A stretch of DNA of 64,000 nt from Qipengyuania sediminis (GTDB lineage Bacteria; Pseudomonadota; Alphaproteobacteria; Sphingomonadales; Sphingomonadaceae): NCBI RefSeq assembly GCF_004358425.1, contig NZ_CP037948.1, positions 806,001-870,000 of the forward strand, read 5' to 3'. Shown in pieces: positions 8,813-16,503 of the stretch. Under the pieces are notes generated by a model. The model was not told the DNA's origin and searched no databases. It was given only the letters and a program-made list of their open reading frames with translations. The translations under genes and the position numbers were made by a program. How positions within the stretch are numbered: the first letter of the stretch is position 1; every line of letters starts with the position of its first letter.

Positions 8813-8873
8813 TGAATTTGACCTTCAGAAAAGTAGCAGGGTGCCGCCCGGTGCCACCCCGCTAGGTTAGAGC

Positions 8874-9620
8874 TTAAGCGCCAAAGCCGGTGCGAGCCTT
8901 GTTCGCCAGAGCTTCAGCCGCTTTGGCGCGAGCCGTGAAGCGGTCGGTGCCATCCCGCAGAGCCGCGCGGGCGCGGATGCTGGCGATGCTGGCGCGTTCC
9001 ATCTTGTCCAGCGCCTTCGTCAACTGGTCGCGTAGCGCCACGCCAGACGGGTTCACCTTCAGGAACAGTTGCAGCTTCAGCGTGTCGCGCTGTTCCTGGG
9101 TGATGTTGGTCACAAGCGAAGGTGCTGCCAACAATGCCGCCAGCGTCGGGCCGTCAGACGCTTCAACCAAGTCGCTAAGCGCCTTAGCGCGCTCGCCGGG
9201 GTTGAGTCCGGCGAAGGTGCCAAGGATTGCATTGGTGAACTTATCGACCGGGTTGAGATTTGCAGCCTTGGCCAAGTCAACCTCACCCGTGCGAAGCCGC
9301 GCCTTCAAAGACGCTCTTGCGCTATCGGCCTTAATCGCCCAAGAGTTGTCCAAGGCATCAACCGCTTCACGCACCTTGCGAGCGTGCATTGCGGCGTTAT
9401 CTTCAGGGTGCGGGTTGGCGCGCAAGTTGTCTATTTGCGCCACCATATCGCCGCCATAGGCAAGCGTCTCGCTTCCTTCTTTCAAAGCCGGGTCAGTGCC
9501 AAAGTTGGCGTAGTCGATTTGCGCCCCGTTTAGCCATTCAGACGCTTGGGAGTTGCCAGCGCCGTCAGTCGGCAAAGTGCGCTTCATGGCAACGGGTTCA
9601 ATAGTTTGAGTAACAGACAT
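8874..9620 (-). CDS. Hypothetical phage-type protein, 248 aa
   Basis: Mostly alpha-helical, rich in Ala, Leu and Asp. It includes LNPGERAKALSDLVEASDG and TLAALLAAPSLVTN, a pattern I associate with uncharacterised genes near phage structural modules, though no function is known. A good ribosome site (GGAAAG, about 5 nt before ATG 9620) supports the start. It leads the short-gene run that ends at the tape-measure gene. Confidence 0.65.
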   Translation of the reverse strand: MSVTQTIEPVAMKRTLPTDGAGNSQASEWLNGAQIDYANFGTDPALKEGSETLAYGGDMVAQIDNLRANPHPEDNAAMHARKVREAVDALDNSWAIKADSARASLKARLRTGEVDLAKAANLNPVDKFTNAILGTFAGLNPGERAKALSDLVEASDGPTLAALLAAPSLVTNITQEQRDTLKLQLFLKVNPSGVALRDQLTKALDKMERASIASIRARAALRDGTDRFTARAKAAEALANKARTGFGA

Positions 9621-9675
9621 CTTGCTTTCCTTTCATGTTGGCGGACCTGTTATCCGCCATGCGGTTTTCACTAAG

Positions 9676-9816
9676 TCACTGTCCCTGTTGACGTTTCGCG
9701 CCAATTAGGACGCCAGCACATTTGCCAGCCTTACCTTCAGCCTTTCCCTTTCCTGTTGCGCTGCCCACATTGGGGAGCCGGTTGACTAATTCAGCTAAAA
9801 CTTCAGTCATCGTCAT
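9676..9816 (-). CDS. Small basic hypothetical protein, 46 aa
   Basis: From ATG 9816, preceded by AAGGAAG, the frame encodes MTMTEVLAELVNRLPNVGSA and then a Gly/Lys-rich tail (TGKGKAEGKAGK). An upstream ATG at 9864 is possible but lacks a ribosome site. No family recognised; the basic tail suggests nucleic-acid binding. Confidence 0.45.
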   Translation of the reverse strand: MTMTEVLAELVNRLPNVGSATGKGKAEGKAGKCAGVLIGAKRQQGQ

Positions 9817-9864
9817 GGTGGCGCTTCCTTTTGTGCCATTGGTAAAAATCGACCGGTCATACAA

Positions 9865-10018
9865 AAGCTAGAAATGGCTCATTCTCTAGGTAAATCTTCC
9901 TCTTATTTGTATATTTGTATGTTTGTATAGTATCTATATCCCCCTCTCTTACCCCTTACTGCAACCCTTTTTTGTTCAATTCGATACAAACGCACAAAAA
10001 TGCAAAAATCGTTGCTAG
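9865..10018. other. AT-rich region with direct and inverted repeats (candidate replication origin)
   Basis: The most AT-rich stretch of the window. TTTGTAT occurs three times at an exact 8-bp period (9906-9912, 9914-9920, 9922-9928), and the inverted copy atacaaac lies at 9984-9991. It sits directly downstream of the DUF3987-like replication gene, where iteron-type origins are often found. An operator or promoter region is the alternative. Confidence 0.4.
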
Positions 10019-11497
10019 TCAGGGGTTTATCGTGCCAAAAAACTCCCAAACGTTACAAAAATTGCTGTCGGCTGGCCAATATGGCTCAATTATCTTTGGC
10101 TCTGCTAAGTAGTAGGCGCGCGCTTTGGATTTCTTTTGCAACAAACTTGACATACTAACCGCTTCAGCCGGTTGTATTTCGCCGTTCTCGCTCATTGAAT
10201 AGAGCATGGCTTTGATGGCCGCAGTTGCGCCGCGCCTATCGTCTTTGAAGGCCGGATAGCGAGACATCATACTTTGGAAGTAGCTTTGCCTAATGATGCC
10301 ATTGAGCCGCAGCACGCGGTCAGAGTTGCCCCAATCCATTTCGTGCCCAAAGTAATTGGCCATCGTTTTGAGAATGTGGGCACGCTGTTTGCTTTCGTTT
10401 CCGCCTTCCTCGCCAACGTCACCGCTTTCAAACTTACTTGTCAGCCAAGTCGTCTGTTTAGCGACTAGCTCAATCGCATAGTTGGCCGCTGCTAGGTCAA
10501 TGACAGGATTGTGTTCATTCACGCCAACGGCAATCAAGCTGGCGAGCTTCACGGCCTTCAGATAGGCGCGGTTCCAAAGCTCCGCGTGAACGTTGCTGCC
10601 GCCCGCATTCACGAAGTCAGTTGCTTGGCGCTCGCACGCGATAAGCCGGGCTTGCGCTTCAGCATTAATCGAAACACGGATTGCCGGTGAAAGCGCCGAA
10701 TAGCTGGCGCACGTTGCCGTTATGCCCCTTAGGCGCTCGACAAGAGGATTGGGCGCGAGTGCGCCAACATTCGGGTTGAGATAGGGCCGGGGCGCTTCAG
10801 TGTGGAAGACGTTGAACCGAGTAAGGAAGCCGTTTGAGATTGCCCGTTGGTCTAACCCTTCAAACAGGTCGAACGTGCTTTCCCCGATGATTGTCAGAGC
10901 CGGGCTTTCAACCGGCGCGGTGTTCTTCGCCTCATCGCTGTAGGCCATGCCGTTGAGGAATTTGCCGTCGCCAGACTTGTTGAACAGGTCGAGATAGAGC
11001 GCCAGCAATGCGACTTGGTTGGCTTGCGCCTTTGGCGAATGCATCGCCTTCACCTTGGCCGCAAACTCGCCTTGGATACTGAAGCCACATGATGATTTGT
11101 TCGCCAGCCATTTCATCAAGCCTTCAGACGATGCGAAGTGACCGGGGAACCGGAAGCTAGCCGCACAAGGCGCGCCGGGCTCGCCAGCGTGAACCTTGCC
11201 CACAATAGCTTGAAGTAGCTTATCGGCCCCTTCAGCAATCGCTTCCTTGCCGCGTCCGGTATGAGCTAGCACAAGGTTGTAAGTGTTCAGGCCGTTGCCA
11301 GTTGGCGTGTTGTATTTCTGTCCGACTATGCCGGAGAAAAAGCCAATAGCGCCAGCTAGGGCAATAGTCTTGTTTGGATATGGAGCTTGATTGAAGAAAT
11401 AGGCCGCAATCTCACCTAGCAGACCTTGCGGCAAGGCGATTTCCTCTTGCTCTATGCTTCCAGTGACGGTAGAACCGGTGTGTTCAACTACACGCAT
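10019..11497 (-). CDS. DUF3987-like replication protein (P-loop ATPase)
   Basis: 492 residues from ATG 11497, which has AGGAAGG 7 nt upstream; the frame continues to 11560 but without a better start. The early segment YNLVLAHTGRGKEAI looks like a P-loop of the DUF3987 group of helicase/primase-associated proteins found in prophages and plasmids. A later FDLFEGLDQRAISNGFLTRF matches the sensor region of the same group. Probable role: helicase-loader or helicase in element replication. It lies between the AlpA-like gene and an AT-rich repeat region, consistent with a replication module. Confidence 0.65.
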   Translation of the reverse strand: MRVVEHTGSTVTGSIEQEEIALPQGLLGEIAAYFFNQAPYPNKTIALAGAIGFFSGIVGQKYNTPTGNGLNTYNLVLAHTGRGKEAIAEGADKLLQAIVGKVHAGEPGAPCAASFRFPGHFASSEGLMKWLANKSSCGFSIQGEFAAKVKAMHSPKAQANQVALLALYLDLFNKSGDGKFLNGMAYSDEAKNTAPVESPALTIIGESTFDLFEGLDQRAISNGFLTRFNVFHTEAPRPYLNPNVGALAPNPLVERLRGITATCASYSALSPAIRVSINAEAQARLIACERQATDFVNAGGSNVHAELWNRAYLKAVKLASLIAVGVNEHNPVIDLAAANYAIELVAKQTTWLTSKFESGDVGEEGGNESKQRAHILKTMANYFGHEMDWGNSDRVLRLNGIIRQSYFQSMMSRYPAFKDDRRGATAAIKAMLYSMSENGEIQPAEAVSMSSLLQKKSKARAYYLAEPKIIEPYWPADSNFCNVWEFFGTINP

Positions 11498-11568
11498 GGT
11501 TGAGCCTTCCTGCCCCCGCCGCGCGCCCGGTTCCAAACCATCGCGGCGGGGGTTTCTCATTTTGGGGG

Positions 11569-11790
11569 TTAGGCGGCGGCTGCGCTCTGGCGCGGTGACG
11601 CGGCAATCTTGGCTTCAAGCCAAGCGCGAATTTCGGCTTCAACAAAGACTGTCTTGCCGCCAAGCTTCACCTTGCGAAGCTCGCCTTCAGATATGAGGGC
11701 ATATATCCGGCTAACTGACAAAGACGTTATGGCGCATACCGCTGGCACGTCGATTAGACGCGGCATTGGCACGTTATCTTCAATGTTCAC
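11569..11790 (-). CDS. AlpA-like helix-turn-helix protein
   Basis: 73 residues from GTG 11790, chosen because GGAGA lies 6 nt before it. The core (RLIDVPAVCAITSLSVSRIY ... ELRKVKLGGKTVFVEAEIRA) is a MerR/excisionase-type winged helix of the AlpA family. AlpA-like proteins switch on integrase or excision in P4-like elements. It lies between the integrase and replication genes, as expected for the control gene of the element. Confidence 0.75.
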   Translation of the reverse strand: MNIEDNVPMPRLIDVPAVCAITSLSVSRIYALISEGELRKVKLGGKTVFVEAEIRAWLEAKIAASPRQSAAAA

Positions 11791-11878
11791 GGGCGCTTCT
11801 CCGTAAAAGGGGTGCGCCCGGTAGCGGCGCGCGCCCATATATTAGCAGAGAAGGGCGCGCAAGAGGAAAAATGCGCTC

Positions 11879-11913
11879 GGAATAAAGAAAAACGGGGGTG
11901 CTAGAACCCCGTT
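11879..11913 (-). terminator. Rho-independent terminator of the integrase gene
   Basis: Read on the minus strand, aacgggg and ccccgtt arms (11891-11913 region) form a hairpin followed by a TTTTTCTTTATT tract, about 20 nt after the integrase stop. It separates integrase transcription from the AlpA-like gene. Confidence 0.7.
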
Positions 11914-11931
11914 CCTCTCATTTTACTAGCT

Positions 11932-13260
11932 TTAAGCCAATCTAGCAGCCGGTTTAATCTCAATCACGTTATCTTTACCCGCCAGAAAATCGCCCCAAGC
12001 TTTCATTAGCTGAATACGTTGCTGGAAAAACTTAGTGCGAAGGTAGCTCGCTTCAGTTTCATTCGGGTTCATATGGTTTAGCGCCGCTTCAGCCCATTTG
12101 TCAGGGAAGCTAGTGGCGTCGGCAACCCAATCCCTGAAGCTAGAGCGCGCGATACCGTGGGCAGTTGCAGGGCGCTGTTGACCGGGTTCATGCTTATAGC
12201 CAATCGCCGCGTCGAGTTGCTTTGTCACGGCAACGTCAGATAGCAAGCCGCCATTGGGGCCGGGGAATACCCGCTCACTTGTCCCTGCCTTTGCCTTGGC
12301 AAGCTTCAGCACTTCCAAGGCTTCCTCATTCAGCGGAACCGCGTGCGCTTCCTCGTTCTTTGCCCTGTCAGCCGGGAGCCGCCAAACAGCCGCTTCAGTA
12401 TCAACTTCCCGCCAGACCATTGCCCGCACTTCGGTTGACCTAGCAGCCGTCAATATCGAGAACCGCAAAGCCAACGCGGAAGTGACTTCAGGTTTTTCCC
12501 GCAGAGCCGCCATGATAGCCGGGCAGGTGCGCCAATCAGGCGCGGCATGGGATTTGAGCTTGCCCGCCAGCTTCGCCGCGCGCTTGGGCGATATGTTGCC
12601 AAAGCTGATTTTGAGATTGCCTTGCCAGCGAGCCGGGTTGGCAAGGTTTAGCTTCAGGTCGTGATATGCGTAATTCAGGATAGTCTCTATCCTCATACGC
12701 ACTCTTGAAAACGTCTCGAATTTGCCAGCTTCCCACAAGGGGCGAAGCGCCGCTTCAATGTCGTCGGTCGTTATGTTGCGAGCCGCCTTTTTCCCCAATG
12801 TGGGATAGACCCAATCGCGCAATGTGTTGCCCCATTGCTGAATATGCTTCTTGTTCTTCCAACCGCCTTTGGCTGTGGCGATATAGGCGGTGGCATAGTC
12901 CTCAAACGTGCGCTGCGCTCTTTCGTCAGACTTGCCGACTTCGCGCGGGTCCGTGCCGTTGGCTAGTGCTTCACGATAAGGCGCAACTTTGAGCCGTGCG
13001 GCTGCAAGGCTTAGAGCCGGATAGGTGCCAAGCCCGATTTCGATTGCCTTGCCATATTCATCGGGATTAGCCCAATCGGCATTGAGCCGGACCTTGAACC
13101 GGAAAACCCAAGTGCGCCCGGAACCGCGTATGCGGAGATAAAGATTGCCCCCGTCAGCATGGAAGCCATTGCCCTTCAGGGTAAGGCTGCGAATTTTCGT
13201 GTCAGTGAGTTGCTCTATACCCGCCATAAAAGCCACCTTTTCCGCCAGTTTCCGGTTCAT
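11932..13260 (-). CDS. Tyrosine-type integrase, P4 family
   Basis: 442 residues. An N-terminal DUF4102-type arm-binding domain (LTDTKIRSLTLKGNGF ... YLRIRGSGRTWVFRF) is followed by a SAM-like core-binding region and a catalytic domain. The catalytic domain shows the first Arg in TAARSTEVR, the HGIAR box, and the nucleophile Tyr in ETEASYLR near the C-terminus. It catalyses site-specific insertion and excision at the tRNA-Ser site. ATG 13260 gives full length; ATG 13227 (MAGIEQLTD) has the better ribosome site AAAGGTGG and may be the true start. It lies 127 bp from the tRNA. Confidence 0.92.
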   Translation of the reverse strand: MNRKLAEKVAFMAGIEQLTDTKIRSLTLKGNGFHADGGNLYLRIRGSGRTWVFRFKVRLNADWANPDEYGKAIEIGLGTYPALSLAAARLKVAPYREALANGTDPREVGKSDERAQRTFEDYATAYIATAKGGWKNKKHIQQWGNTLRDWVYPTLGKKAARNITTDDIEAALRPLWEAGKFETFSRVRMRIETILNYAYHDLKLNLANPARWQGNLKISFGNISPKRAAKLAGKLKSHAAPDWRTCPAIMAALREKPEVTSALALRFSILTAARSTEVRAMVWREVDTEAAVWRLPADRAKNEEAHAVPLNEEALEVLKLAKAKAGTSERVFPGPNGGLLSDVAVTKQLDAAIGYKHEPGQQRPATAHGIARSSFRDWVADATSFPDKWAEAALNHMNPNETEASYLRTKFFQQRIQLMKAWGDFLAGKDNVIEIKPAARLA

Positions 13261-13267
13261 CCCTCTG

Positions 13268-13328
13268 CCTTACCCTAATGGCTGGAAAGGGGTGTAAAAC
13301 GGTGGAAACCTGTGGAATCCGGGTAAGG
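13268..13328. repeat. Right candidate integrase arm-type sites
   Basis: ccttaccct at 13268-13276 and cgggtaagg at 13320-13328 (the reverse of ccttacccg) flank the integrase start. They match the two repeats near attL. The arrangement, inverted relative to the left pair, fits an attP with arms on both sides of the core. Confidence 0.45.
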
Positions 13329-13387
13329 CTAAAAGTCAAGGAAAAACGCCAGTTTAGGCGGAAAATGGCGGTTTTTCAGGGGTAAAA

Positions 13388-13477
13388 TGGCGGACAGGGT
13401 GGGATTCGAACCCACGGTGAGCGTGAACCCACGGCGGTTTTCAAGACCGCTGCCTTAAACCACTCGGCCACCTGTCC
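13388..13477 (-). tRNA. tRNA-Ser(UGA)
   Basis: Read on the minus strand: acceptor GGACAGG pairs with CCTGTCC, discriminator G, encoded CCA (to 13388). The anticodon TGA (plus-strand tca 13441-13443) sits in loop CTTGAAA, with a long variable arm typical of class II tRNAs and a GGTTCGAATCC T arm. Length 90 nt with CCA. The 3' end doubles as the right attachment site of the element, and the gene remains intact. Confidence 0.96.
13389..13402. repeat. attR, 14-bp direct repeat within tRNA-Ser
   Basis: Second copy of ggcggacagggtgg, identical to 3841-3854. It restores the 3' end of the tRNA, so the element could excise without harming the gene. Confidence 0.85.
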
Positions 13478-13631
13478 TGAAAATGCCCGTAAGGCACTTC
13501 GACAGCGCTGTCATCCGCGGGCGTGAGTTCGAAAACGGAGCGGGCTACGCGCGGAGTTGGCCGCAGGCCTATCCTACTCTGTCCGCCCCACATCCCCCTG
13601 AAGCTGCAATTCACTTGCCCTTCAGCCCTGC

Positions 13632-14669
13632 ATGACGACAAAGGCCCCGATGCCGTTTCGACGCCTTCTCATCGCCGCCGCAGTTCTGGTGAGCGCTTGC
13701 AACGGGCCCCAGCTCGCGGCGCAGGACACTTCCTTCGCAGCCTATCTCGAAACGTTGAAAGCGCGCGCGAGCAGCGAAGGGGTGAGCGCTGCCACGATCG
13801 CGCGGATGACGGCAGGTCTCACACCCAGCCAGCGCGTCATCGAGCTCGATCGCGCGCAGCCCGGCGGAGCGAGCCCGGCGAGCGGCTTTCCGCCGCTTGC
13901 GCCCTATCTCGCCACGCACGTCGACGCCGCGCGCATCGCGGGCGGGCGGCGGGTTCTGGCGGAGCACCGCGAGACGCTGCGCCGGGTCGAGGCCCGCTAC
14001 GGCGTGCCGGCGGAGATCCTCGTCGCGATCTTCGGCCACGAAAGCGGCTACGGCAATGTGAAGGGCAGTTTCGACCTTGCCCAGGCGCTGGCGACGCTGG
14101 CGTGGGAAGGCCGCCGCCGTACCCTGTTCGCGGACGAGTTCGTGGCGTTGATGAAGGTCGCTGACCGGGGCTACGATCGCACTATGCTGCGCGGCAGCTG
14201 GGCGGGCGCCTTCGGCAATCCGCAATTCCTGCCCAGCGTCTATCTCCGCCTTGCTGTCGATGGCGACAGCGACGGACGAGCGGACATCATGAACAATCGC
14301 GCCGATACCTTCGCCTCGATCGCGAACTATTTCCGCGACGCCGGCTGGCGGCGGGGCCAGCCCTGGGGCGTGCGCGCCTCCGTCCCCACGGGCCTGGATG
14401 TGGATGCGCAGGCAAGCCGCCTTACCGCGCCGCAATGCCCGCGCGTTCACGTTCGCCACAGCCGCTTCCGCACGGTGCGCGAATGGCGCGCGCTCGGCGT
14501 GGTGCCGCAAGGGGTGCTCGGCGATGACGTGCTCGTCTCGCTGTTCCGCCCCGACGGGCCGGGCACCTCCGCCTGGCTTCTTACCGGCAATTATCGCGCG
14601 ATTCTCGAATACAATTGCTCGAACTATTACGCGATGAGTGTGGGGCTGCTTGCCGATGCGATCCGGTGA
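13632..14669 (+). CDS. Lytic murein transglycosylase, MltB/SltB type, lipoprotein
   Basis: 345 residues with a lipobox (LVSAC, Cys 23). The catalytic Glu is residue 137 in IFGHESGYG, followed by the family segment MLRGSWAGAFGNPQFLPSVY and the C-terminal GNYRAILEYNCSNYYA. It cleaves the MurNAc-GlcNAc bond of peptidoglycan with 1,6-anhydro product formation, from the inner face of the outer membrane. No SPOR or peptidoglycan-binding extra domain is seen. It precedes a D,D-carboxypeptidase gene by 53 nt, so both wall enzymes may be co-expressed. Confidence 0.9.
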   Translation: MTTKAPMPFRRLLIAAAVLVSACNGPQLAAQDTSFAAYLETLKARASSEGVSAATIARMTAGLTPSQRVIELDRAQPGGASPASGFPPLAPYLATHVDAARIAGGRRVLAEHRETLRRVEARYGVPAEILVAIFGHESGYGNVKGSFDLAQALATLAWEGRRRTLFADEFVALMKVADRGYDRTMLRGSWAGAFGNPQFLPSVYLRLAVDGDSDGRADIMNNRADTFASIANYFRDAGWRRGQPWGVRASVPTGLDVDAQASRLTAPQCPRVHVRHSRFRTVREWRALGVVPQGVLGDDVLVSLFRPDGPGTSAWLLTGNYRAILEYNCSNYYAMSVGLLADAIR

Positions 14670-14722
14670 TGATGACGGTGGGCTTCTCGCCAAGAGGGGG
14701 GCGCGGCGTTAGGCACGCAGGC

Positions 14723-15886
14723 ATGTCGCTTCGTGCTGCACTTGCCACCCTCGCCCTTTCGTCCGCAACGCCCGCATTGGCTGCCCCGCCGGCAATCGTG
14801 CCTGCGCCGCCAAATGCGCAAGACGTCCCGATTGCCCTGTTGGTCGACCTCTCCAGTGGCCAGACGCTCTTTGCGCGTGAGGCGGACCGGCGCTTCATGC
14901 CGGCCTCGATCACCAAGGTGATGACCACTTATGTGGCATTCGAACGCATGGCGAAGGGACAGCTGTTCCCGCAGCAGATCACCGCCATGCAGCCCGAGAC
15001 CTTCAAGCGCTGGAACCGGGTCGGCTCGACCATGTATCTGGGCGAAAACGCCCCCGTGACCATCGACGCGCTGCTGCACGGCGTCACCACAGTTTCCGCC
15101 AATGATGGCGCGGTGGTTCTTGGCGAAGCGGCGCTCGGCTCGCTCGAGGCCTGGGTGGCGGAAATGAACCGCGCTGCCCGCGCGATCGGCATGCGCGACA
15201 GCCATTTCGGGGGCGCCAACGGCTGGATGGATGAAGGCCACACCTTTACCACGGCGCGCGATCTGGTGGCCCTCGCCGATGCGATGGTGACGCGCCACCC
15301 CGCCTATTACCGCCACTTCGTCGGCGCCGCGAGCTTCGCCTACAACGGCATCAGCCAGCGCAACCACGATCCCTTGCTGGGCGAAGTGCGGGGCGCGGAC
15401 GGGATCAAGACCGGCTTCACCAACCAGGCCGGGTATGGCTTCCTCGGCAGCGCGCAGCGCGGGGGGCGGCGGCTGGTGATGGTGGTTGCGGGGAGCCCCA
15501 CGGGGCGGCAGCGCAATGCGGCGGCGAAGGCGTTCATGGAATGGGGCTTTTCGGCGTTCGACAGCCGTATCCTTTTCCCTGCAGACCGCCCGATCGGCAG
15601 CGCGCGCGTTCAGGGCGGGGGGCTTCGCCGCGTCGATCTGGTGCCGCGCCGCCCGGTGCGCTTGGCGCTCGGACACGGGGCGCGGCCCAAGGTGACGATG
15701 AAGCTTCATTACGAAGGGCCCCTGCGCGCGCCGATCGCCAGGGGGCAACAAGTCGCACAGCTCCACATCTTTCTCGACGGGCGCCAGGTGAGCGCTCTGC
15801 CGCTGGTGGCGCGCACCGCGGTCGCATCCGCCACACCGCTGCAGCGTATGTTCAACGGCATCGCCGGGTGGATGCCATGGAGCTAG
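14723..15886 (+). CDS. dacC: D-alanyl-D-alanine carboxypeptidase (PBP5/6 type)
   Basis: 387 residues from ATG 14723, where a signal peptide (MSLRAALATLALSSATPALA) begins; earlier in-frame ATGs are ignored for that reason. The serine-peptidase motifs are in order: SITK (Ser 62, Lys 65), SAN (125-127) and KTG (229-231). A C-terminal beta-rich PBP5-C domain follows. It trims the terminal D-Ala of peptidoglycan pentapeptides. Its stop overlaps the tmk start by 10 nt. The exact dac paralogue name is a best guess. Confidence 0.88.
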   Translation: MSLRAALATLALSSATPALAAPPAIVPAPPNAQDVPIALLVDLSSGQTLFAREADRRFMPASITKVMTTYVAFERMAKGQLFPQQITAMQPETFKRWNRVGSTMYLGENAPVTIDALLHGVTTVSANDGAVVLGEAALGSLEAWVAEMNRAARAIGMRDSHFGGANGWMDEGHTFTTARDLVALADAMVTRHPAYYRHFVGAASFAYNGISQRNHDPLLGEVRGADGIKTGFTNQAGYGFLGSAQRGGRRLVMVVAGSPTGRQRNAAAKAFMEWGFSAFDSRILFPADRPIGSARVQGGGLRRVDLVPRRPVRLALGHGARPKVTMKLHYEGPLRAPIARGQQVAQLHIFLDGRQVSALPLVARTAVASATPLQRMFNGIAGWMPWS

Positions 15887-16503
15887 GCCGCTTCATCGCC
15901 TTCGAAGGCGGGGAAGGGGCCGGGAAGTCGACACAGGCGCACCTGCTCGCCGAAGAACTGGAGGAGCGGGGTATCCGCGCGGTCGTCACGCGCGAGCCCG
16001 GGGGCACGCCGGGGGCGGAAGCGATCCGCACGCTGCTTCTCGAGCCGCCGGGGGAGGGGTGGGGCGCACCCGCCGAAGCACTGCTGTTTGCGGCCGCGCG
16101 TGCTGATCATGTCGCCCGGCTGATCCGTCCCCAACTGGAAACCGGAGCCTGGGTGATTTGCGACCGCTATCTCGATTCGAGCCGCGCCTACCAGGGTGCG
16201 GCGGGCGAACTGGGCGACGACGCAATCCGCGCTCTACACGCGGTAGGAAGCGGGGGGCTGCTGCCCGACCTCACCATCGTGCTCGACGCCCCGCCCACCG
16301 CGGTCGCAGCGCGTCTTGCGGCGCGCGACGGGGGCGTGGCTGACGCCATCGGCGGGCGGGACGCCGAATATCACGAGCGGGTCGCCGCAGCCTTTCGCGC
16401 CTTCGCGATGGCCGAACCGCAGCGTTTCGCGCGCATCGATGGCACGGGAAGCGCGGGAGACGTCGCCGCCCGCGTCTGGCAGGCGGTGGAGCGGCTATGC
16501 TGA
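15877..16503 (+). CDS. tmk: Thymidylate kinase
   Basis: 208 residues. Walker A GGEGAGKST (Lys 17), the DR(Y/X) motif in VICDRYLDSSRAYQG, TREPGGTPGAE near residue 45 and a lid region (GGVADAIGGRD) are present. It phosphorylates dTMP to dTDP for DNA synthesis. ATG 15877 is used; the frame is open upstream through dacC but carries no homology there. It overlaps dacC by 10 nt and holB by 7 nt, the conserved tmk-holB arrangement. Confidence 0.95.
   Translation: MELGRFIAFEGGEGAGKSTQAHLLAEELEERGIRAVVTREPGGTPGAEAIRTLLLEPPGEGWGAPAEALLFAAARADHVARLIRPQLETGAWVICDRYLDSSRAYQGAAGELGDDAIRALHAVGSGGLLPDLTIVLDAPPTAVAARLAARDGGVADAIGGRDAEYHERVAAAFRAFAMAEPQRFARIDGTGSAGDVAARVWQAVERLC

Larger units (their letters stand above)
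3841..13402. mobile_element. Integrated element (phage satellite-like or prophage remnant) in tRNA-Ser
   Basis: The segment lies between two copies of the 14-mer ggcggacagggtgg (3841-3854 and 13389-13402); the right copy is the 3' end of tRNA-Ser. A P4-type integrase gene sits next to the tRNA, as usual for tRNA-targeted islands. Inside are an AlpA-like gene, a DUF3987-like replication gene, an AT-rich repeat region, several orphan genes, a two-gene plus-strand cargo unit and a tail tape-measure gene. No capsid, portal, terminase, protease, tail tube or lysis gene is recognisable. GC is visibly lower than in the flanks and CTGAAG is strongly enriched. A satellite, a remnant or a transfer island with one phage gene all fit. 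Confidence 0.88.

Noticed and set aside
3855..13388. CTGAAG enrichment as remnants of a restriction-site array
   Set aside because: Elements usually avoid restriction sites; the copies are spread evenly and follow the reading frame.
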